A stretch of 64,000 bases of DNA from Paenibacillus sp. Soil766 (GTDB lineage: Bacteria > Bacillota > Bacilli > Paenibacillales > NBRC-103111): positions 184,513 through 248,512 of the forward strand of contig NZ_LMSJ01000058.1 of NCBI RefSeq assembly GCF_001428105.1, read 5' to 3'. This document shows, piece by piece, positions 1 through 8,812 of this stretch. The notes under the pieces are model-generated. The model was not told the origin of the DNA, did not search any database, and saw only the letters and a list, made by a program, of their open reading frames with translations. Made by a program: the position numbers and the translations under genes. Position 1 is the stretch's first letter. Every line of letters begins with the position of its first letter.

Positions 1-160
1 CCGTCGTTGGAAAAAGCAATGAGAACTTGACCGGCGCTGCCTTTACGTTACCTGATGGCTGTGGTGAAGCCGTGCCAGCTACTTTACCATCTGAAGAACA
101 CGCAGTTAATGCGGCAGCCGCCATCATGACGGCTAGGCTAAGACCGATTGTTTTTTTCAT
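1..160 (-). CDS. ABC transporter solute-binding lipoprotein, N-terminus only (gene runs off left edge)
   Basis: The minus strand opens an ATG at 158-160 after a good ribosome site (AAGAAAGGGG). The 53 visible residues begin with a lysine-rich n-region, a hydrophobic core and the lipobox LTAC, then a Ser/Gly/Pro linker, as in lipid-anchored extracellular solute-binding proteins of Gram-positive sugar ABC transporters. The body of the protein lies outside the window. Context is the main support: the LplB/LplC-like permeases at 7915-9769 have no binding protein beside them, and this gene carries the same upstream element (263-278) as the permease operon, so it is probably their LplA-like partner. 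The family is inferred from the signal and neighbours alone. Confidence 0.7.
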   Translation of the reverse strand, partial: MKKTIGLSLAVMMAAAALTACSSDGKVAGTASPQPSGNVKAAPVKFSLLFPTT

Positions 161-262
161 TGAAAACCCCTTCTTTCTTATGATCTTGTAAGCGATTCCA
201 GCTTGCTGTGTTAATCATAACGATTCGTTTCTGATTTCTGAATGTATAAATTTAAGACGCTA

Positions 263-278
263 TGTGATTTTATACGAT
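263..278 (-). promoter_or_regulatory. Candidate shared operator, copy upstream of the solute-binding lipoprotein
   Basis: The plus strand reads TGTGATTTTATACGAT, or ATCGTATAAAATCACA in the direction of the gene. It lies 102 bp upstream of the start codon at 160. Near-identical 16-mers occur at 9862, 11182 and 19624, each 80-105 bp upstream of a start in the same carbohydrate island. Function as an operator or activator site is inferred. Confidence 0.5.
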
Positions 279-282
279 ATTT

Positions 283-663
283 GTGCGCTAGCGTGCGATC
301 GCCGACCGGGATACTTACCTTGCGCACATTTTTTGTGCGCTAGCGTGTGATCGGCGCCGGGATACTTACCTTGCGCACATTAGTTGTGCGCTAGCGTGTG
401 ATCGGCGCCAGGATACTTACCTTGCGCACATTTTTTGTGCGCTAGCGTGTGATCGGCGCCGGGATACTTACCTTGCGCACATTTTTTGTGCGCTAGCGTG
501 CGATCGGCGCCGGGATACTTACCTTGCGCACATTAGTTGTGCGCTAGCGTGCGATCGCCGACCAGGATACTTACCTTGCGCACATTTTTTGTGCGCTAGC
601 GTGCGATCGCCGACCAGGATACTTACCTTGCGCACATTTTTTGTGCGCTAGCGTGCGATCGGC
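283..663. repeat. Tandem array of 51-52 bp hairpin units (7 full copies plus a partial eighth)
   Basis: Units begin with GTGCGCTAGCG at 283, 335, 386, 437, 488, 539, 591 and 643, giving steps of 52, 51, 51, 51, 51, 52 and 52 bp. Every junction contains the inverted repeat GCGCAC / GTGCGC around a 6-7 nt T-rich loop. Each unit also has the palindrome CGCTAGCG and a GATCG motif. Copies differ at a few places (GCCGACC versus GCGCC; TTTTTT versus TTAGTT in the loop). The whole unit is conserved, so these are not repeat-spacer units. The array fills the gap between the 3' end of the giant SLH gene and the solute-binding lipoprotein gene. No coding potential is seen in it. Confidence 0.95.
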
Positions 664-738
664 CCAAAGTCCGCAAAATCGCCCCCCTTAGAAGTGAATT
701 CTGTTTGTTGAATTTTTTACTTTCAATCATTTGTTGAA

Positions 739-764
739 AGACCGCCAAACAGCTTTGGCGGTCT
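739..764 (-). terminator. Terminator-like hairpin after the giant SLH gene
   Basis: An 11-bp perfect stem (AGACCGCCAAA / TTTGGCGGTCT) with a 4-nt loop lies 15 bp past the stop codon. The following tract on the minus strand (TTTCAACAAAT) is only moderately U-rich. Confidence 0.65.
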
Positions 765-778
765 GGTCTGGGCATACA

Positions 779-3700
779 TTAGTTTATAAATTGCAACGAT
801 TGCAGCATGCGCTTCAGCATTGTTGCCGCTTGGGCGCGTGTTGCAGGCTCCGTCGGCGCGAAGACATTGTCTGACACGCCTTGAATGAGACCAGCGGACA
901 GCGCCTGAGCGACGGCTGCCTTCGACCATTCACCGATCGTTGCACGGTCGGTAAAGCGATCGATCCCAGCAGCGCTGGCTTGGATTTCCTTACCGCCAAC
1001 TTTCATCGCACGCATCATCATCGCCACCATTTGTTCGCGAGTGATGTTAGCGTTAGGTCTAAAAGTACCATCCTCATAGCCGTTAATCAACCCAGCTTGA
1101 TGCGCCGTGCTGACAGCTCCAGCGAACCAGTCGCTCGGCTGTACATCACGGAATGCCTTTGCTTTCTTCTGGGTGAGTCCAAGCGATCGAACTATCATCG
1201 CCGCGAACTCAGCGCGTGTAACTTGTGCTTCTGGACCAAACTGGTGTTCTGTTAGTCCATTAACAATCCATTTATTCGCGAGCAGCTCGACATCCGCTTT
1301 CGCCCAATGCCCAGCTAAATCTGCAAAGGATTGATTAGATTGGATGACTGTGTACGTGCTGTTGTGCGGCGAGCGAATCGTAGCTTCAGATGTTCCGTTC
1401 TTCGTCGTAATCACGGCTGGAACGAAATGAATCTGATTGTTCGCATCGATCCACACGGCAGTTACCTTGCCGGGATCTCCAGTCCATGTCCCCAAGCTAA
1501 GGGTTCGGTTCACATAAACACCGCCAAACTCATTCATTTCTTGCCCATTGACCGTGATCGTAAATTCGATCGGATTCGCAACGATTTGCTTCGCATTCAA
1601 CTTATTCACTGCTGCATTCACATCGTCCCCGACTTCACCCGAAACTTTTGAAATCACAACATTTACTGTTGAATCCTTAGCTATTTGTTTAAATAATTGA
1701 ACGGGCAGCTCATATATCGCACCATTCGCTTTAATATGAATCACAGCGCCGGCTTGCTTGTTAATTGCGTTCAAGAGCGCTTGGCCTGGCAGTTCCACAT
1801 TTACGGTGGACGCACTGTCCTTCACTTCGATCACGACAACTGGTATTGCTGAAGCTTTCTCCAGTTTATCCGCATCTACGGTGACTTTGGTAACCGTCCT
1901 TCCATCCGCCGTTGTATCTTTCGTTACTTTAGCATCTTTGTCCAGATCGATAATTCCCGTGGTTTCTGAACTAGAACCTGTACTTGTACCCGTGCCTGTG
2001 CCTGTACCCGATCCAGTTCCTGTACTTGGTCCAGGATCTGTCGCACGCGCTGTCACGGTGATCGCAGCTTCTGCCTTCAAGGAAGTTCCCGCTACTGTCC
2101 CCAATACTTTAAAAGTACCTACTGAGGCGTACTGCGACGCTTCCATGTTGCTCCAGACGACTCCCAACTGCCTAGTTGTATTGTCGCTGTAAACCGCTGT
2201 AACTACCGTTGGCATAGCAGGCGCTGTTCCAGCTGTAGTCGTTATGTTGATTGGCGAATAACTAACAATTGCAGGCAGAGGAATCTCCACAGCTGTCACT
2301 GTAATAGTAGCCAAAGCTTTATAGGTTACGCCAGTAACGGTTCCTTGCACGCTAAAGCTCCCTGGAGCAGCATACTGAGAAGCGTTAATCGGGTCCCAGA
2401 TTACCCCTCGCTGTCCTGTCATGTTGTCACTGTACACCGCTGTGACTACCGTCGGTAATACAGGTGGGGTTCCCACGCTCGTTGTGAGGCTAATCGGTGC
2501 AATACCGACGATCTCAGTTGATAGGTTAAGCAAGGTCGGTGCCGAAATCATAAACTTCCGTGAATACGGGTCGGTTCCTTTGGTTCGTACACTCACTTTG
2601 GAGAAATCGGACATGCTGCTCGGTAACAGGTAGCTGGTTACGCCAGCTGGTATCTCAGCCAATACTGTTGTCTCATTGTACACTGTGTAACCTTCACTTA
2701 ACACATTGGCATCCCACTTCAGCAGGTTACCTGAACTTGAACCGCCAGCTTCAATTGTCAAATGCTGCGGAGGAAGCGGCGCATTGAACACTTGTACTTG
2801 TGTCAACCGTGGAGGTCCAGTAAGATCTGTGCCTACATTGCCCCCAGAAGCATTTTCTACCATTACTTTGATATATCTGGCATGGTAAGTTTTACCCAGG
2901 TTAATGGGATGCGAACTATCTGCTGAATCCGTGCCGCCATCCCTGTTGCCAGTCTCATACGTATAACCTAAGGCAGTCTGTTTATCCACTTGCTGAAAGG
3001 TCATGTTGTTAAAGTCAACAGCCGATGAATGATCTCCAAAATCAGAAGATACAGACACCGTTGCACCTTTTAACCTCGTGGATTTGGCAAATAGTCTAAT
3101 TTGGCTAAAATCCATCGCCTGACCTAGGTCGATGACAAAGCTGCCTTTGCGCTCCCCGTCGGTACCCATCCATGAATAATTGCCAATTTGATTCAAATCG
3201 GTAACGTTGGTTACCGTCCATTTGGTCGGATCCTGCAATACTCCATTGGTCAATTTATTGGCATTTCCGTAGCCATTTGCCGTAGCAGATTCCAGCTGAA
3301 TCGGATTGGCACCAACTGTCGGTCCAACATTATACGCTTTCTTATTAAGCGCCAGATTGACAGATGACAACCCTGATGCCACCTTACTTATGGTAATGTC
3401 GGATAGTTGAAGCTCAGCGTCATAAGCAGAGTTGGTACCGTTAGCGGAGCTGCGGTATATCCCCCACTTCGGACGCAAATATTGATCAAACGCAGCCGGA
3501 TACTCAGTCTCAAAACCGCCTGCTCGCTCAGGTCTTCGCCACACGTCTTTGACTCCGTCGCCCGTACCTTGATTACCGAATACTTGATAGACATCAGGAC
3601 TGTCAAAGGTATATATCTTGCCTGTTACTTGATCCGTAATCTTAACAGTGATCCAGCCACTATCCGAAATGTGAGCTTTGAGCTCAACTTTAATCCAGTG

Positions 3701-6700
3701 TCCATCGATTTCTTTCATTGGGATTCGCATCAGCGTCTTATCGCCATCATAACGGTTATGATTGACAACTAGATCTCGGTTCGTCGTTCCAGAAATGGAC
3801 ATCGCAATGATATAAGCACCATTCTCACCACCGTTATTGCCGCCTGGCAATGTATCCGGGGCTTGGCGATTCGTAGCTTTCAATTGGAAGAGATGCCTGA
3901 AGTTTGGCTGATTCCACTGGATCCCATCTGGAATATTCCATAACCATTCATAAGAAACCAAATCGCCTTCGTACGCTACAAAATCGTTAGTTGAATCTTC
4001 ACTTGGACGAATTTCAACGCGTTGCCTATCCGTTGTCGCTGCGCCATCAACTACATAGCCTACACTCGGGTCAAATACACCTTTGTGACCATACTCACCA
4101 TCACGCGTCTTCTCCAAGAACTCATTGTTCAAGCCTCGGCCATATTCAAAGATTTTGAACACATTCTTTTGCAATGTGCTATCCCACACACTCGTGATAT
4201 GATCATCAGCCGCTGTCGCCCGAGGTTGATTACCGTAGAATGCGTGATAAGCATCTCTTATTCTTTTCGTAACCCCTTCTACAGGTTCGTCGGTTCCCAT
4301 GGCCCCGCCTAACACATTGTAGGGAGATACGCCTTCGATGGCATTCATCTTGATCGTCTTGTCATTGGCACCATAACCACGGGCTATGACATCCAACACA
4401 AATAGCGAAGGGGTACCACTGTTAAAATGGAACAGCAATTCATTCGTGCCAAGTGGTAATTTCGCAAGGTATGCCTGTGTAAAGGTAACCTTATTGCCAG
4501 ATAGCGAGTAATCCGCATTTAGTAGAAGCGTATTGTCACCTTTCGTGATGCTCGTAAGCACTTTCCCGCCCAGGTTCATCGTTGTCGATACAGGTGCAAC
4601 CTGATCCCATGTACTATAGGTATCCTTTGCCGGTACTAACGCAGTTGCATTCACTACGGCATCTTTGCCGTAAATCGTCAACCCAGATAATCCCATCATG
4701 GCATTGGTATCATTCGCTCGCTTCTCGCTAGGGCAAACCAGCACGGTGTTTATCATGACATAACGCGCTGTGAACGGATACAAAAACGTCTTCGTATCAT
4801 AGCCCCATTGCTGACCGTTATACGTCGCATACGACCATAAACCTTCCGTTTCCGTACCGCCAGCTAGCGACCAGCCGTTTGCCTTCCAGTTATATAGATT
4901 GGTCCCATCAGCAGCCGTAGGTGCACTTGCCCATGATGCAGGATTATTCGTGTAATAGACCTCAAATCGGGTAGCATTACTTTGAATATTCGCGATGGTG
5001 TTAGGGATTTCAAGGTATAGTTTATCAATCGTTTTAGGAGCGCCTAAATCAAGGCTTAGTGCAAGTGAGGACGGCGAATAGTCAGCCTTATACACAGTAG
5101 AGCTTGCATTACGCCAATACCCGCTGCCACCCGATCTCAAAGCATCTACGCCCGGATGATCAACTGCCTCCGAGTTCACCTTAAGATTGACACCTGCTAG
5201 CGGTGTAAACCGTGATGGATCTAACAGGTTGACTGAACTTGTTGGAATAACTGGAATTTCCGTAACGGATGGTTCACCGAAAACATTGAATACATTCGCT
5301 TTGATGCCGCCAGCACTATTATCGAGTGTGACATCGGATACAAGCAATAGGTATTGAGCTGCAACTGGTACAGCCAACGTATGATTGGCCTTTTCGTTAT
5401 TGTCTAGTGCAGTCATCTTCCCAACGCCAGGGATAGGTTGCCATAGGGCACCATTTGCCGTCTCAAGCGGTTTACGCGTTGCATCCGACGTTGCCGACAA
5501 GGCATTGCCCTCTTTGAGTTCATTGAACGCGGCCGCATCATTCGTGTAGTATACCTGGTAATTTTTCAAAAACTTACTATTACTCGTCCATTCGATTTGA
5601 ATGTTGCTCACATCTATTTTCTTTTCTAGTTGCACGGCCGCCCAGTACTGATAACCATCTGTTTTGGTTAGAGAGCTGTTCGCCTGCCAAGCTGTCGTGG
5701 CATTATCATCAATAAAGTTGGTTTTGCTGTTGCTGCTGCTAGACACAACCTTAATAGTTGCCCCGGGAGTTACCGCCCAGTTTTTATAACTGGAAAGATT
5801 AACTTCTATATAAGGCTGAATATTGGTTGGGTTCGTAATACCTGGACCGTTAAATTCACCAACAATCTTATTAATCCCCGTGTTATCAGGGTTATAACCA
5901 GCTGAACTCCAGGAAACGTTCACCTTCTCTATTTTGCCCGTACTTAGGGTGACATCAAGCTGTGATGGTAGGGTTAAACTGCCAAATGAAGTCCCTTGGG
6001 AAGCTGAAATCGCCGCTGGCCTTGCCCATGCAACAACATCCTTGGTTTGTACATTGGGATTCCAGCCATCTGGAAAAATGTAGCTGTCTTTATCCCGCTT
6101 GATTAAGTGAACATCAGACAGATACATGGTTGCTGCTTGCCATTCATCGGCATAAGCTGCATCAGCTGGGCTGTTATACAACCCCCTGTACAGTCCCCAT
6201 TTGGATCGGTTTTGTTGTCCCGCTTCAACGGGTAAATCTGTTCGTTCAAGTCTGCCGGTAGTCGGATTGCTCACTTCAGGTCGTCTAGAGGTCTCGGCTG
6301 TCATTCCGCCTTCGAACAACACTTCGCCTGATTCCAAATCAACAAGCTTACCGTATAAATAACCTTTATCAGCCGTTAAGATCGTTACTTCAAAATCAAG
6401 CCAGCGATCTGCAACTTTATCGAAAGGAATCGTAAACAATGGCTTAATGCGATCCGCATAGCTGCCATCCGGATTGTTTCTAAATTCAAGCTGCCCTTTG
6501 CCATCACTGGAAACCAAGGTCAGCGTAGTCACTGGTTGGCCTGCTGCATTGCCTGCTATTTCTTTCAATTGGAAAATGTGCCAGAACCGGTGGGGATCAA
6601 TAAAATCGCCTGCCTTTTTATCCCCAACATCTTGTTGAAACCTTAACGTTTCCGACGGAAGCAAGAGCCTCCAGTGATGGGTCATAATATCACCGCCTAC

Positions 6701-7630
6701 GCTATTGGCACTGATGTTGGCTGCGCTGGTATTACTCTTAATCTCCAATCTCTGCCGATCACTGTCTACAGCTCCACGATCACCATCGTCCCGACTTACA
6801 CCCTCTGGCGTTACAAAAGGTTTAAATTCGTGAAAACGCAAAATATCCGAGTTGAGCTTGGACGTGCCAGGTATGCCTGCAATACCATATTTCGCAAGCG
6901 CATTCCCATCATTGCGCCCGATCGTCTGTAAATACATATTGTCTCCCAACCATGCTTCATTCACAGTCGAAGCCGCTGGATAATCCCCTGAACGGTCGTA
7001 TACCGATTCCGTCCATGATTTCCCGCTGTAGGAAGAGGGACTCGTAGGGCCCTCGATGGAACCCGTACCGCTGCCATTGCCAATTTTGGAAGCGCCTATT
7101 ACATCCCAAGCAGATTCACCCCCCTGAATATTAAGCGGCGAATAGGTATCGTTAGGTCCCATTGGGCCACTTAGAGAGGGCACGGCCGTATTTACCGTAA
7201 CTGTAATCTTGTATTTTTTAGAATTGAAGCTATTCTGGATATCTGTTACAACCAAATCATACGTCGTGGTTCCACTGGATGAAAATTGGTCCATTTTCGC
7301 ATCGCCTTTGTTAATACCGCTGGCAGCAAAAGGAATCACCGTTGTTTCGTCACTTCTGTACAGAACCGCGTTTGCACCGTTTGTGGTCACATTCAACATT
7401 TGATAGATAGTGCCGTAGGGCAAGGATATGTCTATTGTTGCATCATCAAGATCGACTACTGCATTAACAGGTTTATTCACATGTATGTCCAAAACTCCCA
7501 AGTTGTTTTCCTCCGCTGCATGAACCTCTACGATTGGATTCATGTTCATCCATGTAAGAACAAGTGTCAATGAGAGCACTATACTTACTGCCTTTTTAAG
7601 TACGTGTTGCTTCAACATCTTACTGAACAT
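779..7630 (-). CDS. Giant secreted SLH-anchored protein with two polysaccharide-lyase-like jelly-roll modules
   Basis: The 2283-residue product has a signal peptide (cleavage probably after HAA, residue 39) and three C-terminal SLH domains (about 2100-2283), which bind pyruvylated secondary cell-wall polymer and hold the protein on the cell surface. Two related modules share three motifs in order: DRQRLEIK, HIFQLKE and PKWGLYRG near residues 291, 349 and 475; DRQRVEIR, HLFQLKA and PKWGIYRS near 1199, 1244 and 1387. The order resembles the R-E-L, Q-[IV]-H and Y-x-K-x-G-x-Y signatures of beta-jelly-roll polysaccharide lyases (alginate and glucuronan lyase type), so a uronic-acid polymer is a plausible substrate. 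Discoidin-like (F5/8 C) stretches lie near 615-790, 800-1030 and 1430-1600, two Ig-like (Big_4 type) repeats near 1707-1862, and a Gly/Thr linker near 1865-1890. The lyase call is inference; the SLH and secretion calls are firm. Confidence 0.85.
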   Translation of the reverse strand: MFSKMLKQHVLKKAVSIVLSLTLVLTWMNMNPIVEVHAAEENNLGVLDIHVNKPVNAVVDLDDATIDISLPYGTIYQMLNVTTNGANAVLYRSDETTVIPFAASGINKGDAKMDQFSSSGTTTYDLVVTDIQNSFNSKKYKITVTVNTAVPSLSGPMGPNDTYSPLNIQGGESAWDVIGASKIGNGSGTGSIEGPTSPSSYSGKSWTESVYDRSGDYPAASTVNEAWLGDNMYLQTIGRNDGNALAKYGIAGIPGTSKLNSDILRFHEFKPFVTPEGVSRDDGDRGAVDSDRQRLEIKSNTSAANISANSVGGDIMTHHWRLLLPSETLRFQQDVGDKKAGDFIDPHRFWHIFQLKEIAGNAAGQPVTTLTLVSSDGKGQLEFRNNPDGSYADRIKPLFTIPFDKVADRWLDFEVTILTADKGYLYGKLVDLESGEVLFEGGMTAETSRRPEVSNPTTGRLERTDLPVEAGQQNRSKWGLYRGLYNSPADAAYADEWQAATMYLSDVHLIKRDKDSYIFPDGWNPNVQTKDVVAWARPAAISASQGTSFGSLTLPSQLDVTLSTGKIEKVNVSWSSAGYNPDNTGINKIVGEFNGPGITNPTNIQPYIEVNLSSYKNWAVTPGATIKVVSSSSNSKTNFIDDNATTAWQANSSLTKTDGYQYWAAVQLEKKIDVSNIQIEWTSNSKFLKNYQVYYTNDAAAFNELKEGNALSATSDATRKPLETANGALWQPIPGVGKMTALDNNEKANHTLAVPVAAQYLLLVSDVTLDNSAGGIKANVFNVFGEPSVTEIPVIPTSSVNLLDPSRFTPLAGVNLKVNSEAVDHPGVDALRSGGSGYWRNASSTVYKADYSPSSLALSLDLGAPKTIDKLYLEIPNTIANIQSNATRFEVYYTNNPASWASAPTAADGTNLYNWKANGWSLAGGTETEGLWSYATYNGQQWGYDTKTFLYPFTARYVMINTVLVCPSEKRANDTNAMMGLSGLTIYGKDAVVNATALVPAKDTYSTWDQVAPVSTTMNLGGKVLTSITKGDNTLLLNADYSLSGNKVTFTQAYLAKLPLGTNELLFHFNSGTPSLFVLDVIARGYGANDKTIKMNAIEGVSPYNVLGGAMGTDEPVEGVTKRIRDAYHAFYGNQPRATAADDHITSVWDSTLQKNVFKIFEYGRGLNNEFLEKTRDGEYGHKGVFDPSVGYVVDGAATTDRQRVEIRPSEDSTNDFVAYEGDLVSYEWLWNIPDGIQWNQPNFRHLFQLKATNRQAPDTLPGGNNGGENGAYIIAMSISGTTNRDLVVNHNRYDGDKTLMRIPMKEIDGHWIKVELKAHISDSGWITVKITDQVTGKIYTFDSPDVYQVFGNQGTGDGVKDVWRRPERAGGFETEYPAAFDQYLRPKWGIYRSSANGTNSAYDAELQLSDITISKVASGLSSVNLALNKKAYNVGPTVGANPIQLESATANGYGNANKLTNGVLQDPTKWTVTNVTDLNQIGNYSWMGTDGERKGSFVIDLGQAMDFSQIRLFAKSTRLKGATVSVSSDFGDHSSAVDFNNMTFQQVDKQTALGYTYETGNRDGGTDSADSSHPINLGKTYHARYIKVMVENASGGNVGTDLTGPPRLTQVQVFNAPLPPQHLTIEAGGSSSGNLLKWDANVLSEGYTVYNETTVLAEIPAGVTSYLLPSSMSDFSKVSVRTKGTDPYSRKFMISAPTLLNLSTEIVGIAPISLTTSVGTPPVLPTVVTAVYSDNMTGQRGVIWDPINASQYAAPGSFSVQGTVTGVTYKALATITVTAVEIPLPAIVSYSPINITTTAGTAPAMPTVVTAVYSDNTTRQLGVVWSNMEASQYASVGTFKVLGTVAGTSLKAEAAITVTARATDPGPSTGTGSGTGTGTGTSTGSSSETTGIIDLDKDAKVTKDTTADGRTVTKVTVDADKLEKASAIPVVVIEVKDSASTVNVELPGQALLNAINKQAGAVIHIKANGAIYELPVQLFKQIAKDSTVNVVISKVSGEVGDDVNAAVNKLNAKQIVANPIEFTITVNGQEMNEFGGVYVNRTLSLGTWTGDPGKVTAVWIDANNQIHFVPAVITTKNGTSEATIRSPHNSTYTVIQSNQSFADLAGHWAKADVELLANKWIVNGLTEHQFGPEAQVTRAEFAAMIVRSLGLTQKKAKAFRDVQPSDWFAGAVSTAHQAGLINGYEDGTFRPNANITREQMVAMMMRAMKVGGKEIQASAAGIDRFTDRATIGEWSKAAVAQALSAGLIQGVSDNVFAPTEPATRAQAATMLKRMLQSLQFIN

Positions 7631-7750
7631 TCAAAAGCCTCCTTAGCGTCAGTTACACCTTCTTGAAACAAGGGGTTTTCGCTCTTAATGCAATCGCTTC
7701 CATAACGAAACGAATGTTAACCTCATCTCCTTCCTTCCCCTACTTGACTT

Positions 7751-7756
7751 ATTGTA
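7751..7756 (-). promoter_or_regulatory. Candidate -10 element of the SLH gene
   Basis: The minus strand reads TACAAT inside the 14-mer TTTACAATAAGTCA (7745-7758). The identical 14-mer occurs upstream of the sugar-binding protein gene at 25977-25990. This would give a leader of about 110 nt. No good -35 hexamer is visible, consistent with an activator-dependent promoter. Confidence 0.4.
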
Positions 7757-7779
7757 AATCACATTTATATTTCCATAGA

Positions 7780-7816
7780 TGGAAAATTTTACGATTGAGG
7801 TTGCTTTATTTACGAT
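7780..7816 (-). promoter_or_regulatory. Two weak copies of the island operator upstream of the SLH gene
   Basis: The plus strand has TTTTACGAT at 7787-7795 and TTTACGAT at 7809-7816, 21-22 bp apart (about two helical turns). Both match the 3' half of the consensus TGTGATTTTTTACGAT, while the 5' halves are degenerate. They lie just upstream of the candidate -10 at 7751. Confidence 0.35.
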
Positions 7817-7838
7817 ATGAGCTGTCATCCGTGGGGCC

Positions 7839-7872
7839 AAAAAAAACCACCCCATTCACGCATATGAGGCGG
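7839..7872 (-). terminator. Intrinsic terminator of the LplB/LplC-like permease operon
   Basis: On the minus strand a 9-bp stem (CCGCCTCAT / ATGGGGTGG, with two G-U pairs) and an 8-nt loop is followed directly by eight T residues. It lies 43 bp after the stop of the second permease and separates that operon from the SLH gene. Confidence 0.85.
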
Positions 7873-7914
7873 CCGATGTTACTATTGTAAGCTAAAAGAA
7901 TGACTGGCTAGACA

Positions 7915-8784
7915 TTACGATTTCACCGAACCCACCATCATCCCTTGGATAAAGTGCTTTTGCAGGAACGGATAAACACACAGGATTGGAATCGTCGCCA
8001 CAACAATGACCGCCATCTTAATCCCTTCTGGTGATAGGAGCTGCAGGAGCTCCGAGGAGACGTCCGATTGCCCCATCTGATCGGTAAATACAATTTCCCT
8101 CAGCCGCACTTGCAGCGGAATCCATTGTCGATGATCAATATAGAAGACGGCCTCGGCATACCGGTTCCAGTGACCTACGGCATACATAATGCCCATTGTA
8201 GCCATCGCTGGTTTAGACAGCGGCAAGACAATATTCCAAAGTATGCGGAACTCTCCGCACCCGTCTATTCGCGCCGAATCGAGCAGCTCCGATGGCAAGT
8301 TCAGGAAAAACGAGCGCATGACGAACAGATTAAAAGCGCTAATCGCCATAGGAAGCATTAAAGCCCAAAGGGTATTCAGCAGCCCTAGTTGTTTGATCAA
8401 CAAATAGTTGGGAATTAACGGTGCGCTGAAAATTAAAGTGAACAGCACCAACAGGAGAATCGATTTACGATACAAATATTCGGGTCTGGATAATGGATAA
8501 GCAAGTGTTGTTGTCATAAACAAATTAATGAATGTGCCAAATACCGTAATAATGACACTATTCCTGAAACCTAGCCAAATCGTCGGATCCTGTAAAATAA
8601 GTTTATAGCTGCCCAGTGTGAAGCCTACAGGCCAAAACGATACCTCGCCTGCATTAATGGCTGTGTTGTTGCTTAAGGACTGGGCAAAAATGTGTATAAG
8701 GGGCAGCACCATGCTCAAGCCAAGTGCACCTAACAATACAAGGTTGAATATATTAAAAATTTTATGGCCTCTTGTCATAATCAT
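7915..8784 (-). CDS. Carbohydrate ABC transporter permease, LplC/YtcP type
   Basis: The 289-residue inner-membrane protein has about six hydrophobic segments and the permease EAA-like loop (ELLDSARIDGCGEFRILW), which contacts the ATPase. The C-terminus (QKHFIQGMMVGSVK) is characteristic of MalG-type sugar permeases. The start at 8784 follows GGAGGTG. It is the second gene of a two-gene operon, 28 bp after the first permease. No ATPase gene is near; Lpl-type systems commonly rely on a shared ATPase encoded elsewhere (family knowledge). The probable substrate is an oligosaccharide containing uronic acid or galactose, judged from neighbours only. Confidence 0.9.
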   Translation of the reverse strand: MIMTRGHKIFNIFNLVLLGALGLSMVLPLIHIFAQSLSNNTAINAGEVSFWPVGFTLGSYKLILQDPTIWLGFRNSVIITVFGTFINLFMTTTLAYPLSRPEYLYRKSILLLVLFTLIFSAPLIPNYLLIKQLGLLNTLWALMLPMAISAFNLFVMRSFFLNLPSELLDSARIDGCGEFRILWNIVLPLSKPAMATMGIMYAVGHWNRYAEAVFYIDHRQWIPLQVRLREIVFTDQMGQSDVSSELLQLLSPEGIKMAVIVVATIPILCVYPFLQKHFIQGMMVGSVKS

Positions 8785-8812
8785 AGCAATTCACCTCCGG
8801 TCCCCTTCCTTA

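Noticed and set aside
283..663. CRISPR array
   Set aside because: The full 51-52 bp unit is conserved between copies, with no variable spacers, and there are no cas genes nearby.
1758..2192. 144-codon plus-strand frame rich in Ser, Thr and Val
   Set aside because: It is the reverse shadow of the Thr/Gly-rich and Ig-like part of the giant SLH gene and has no ribosome site.
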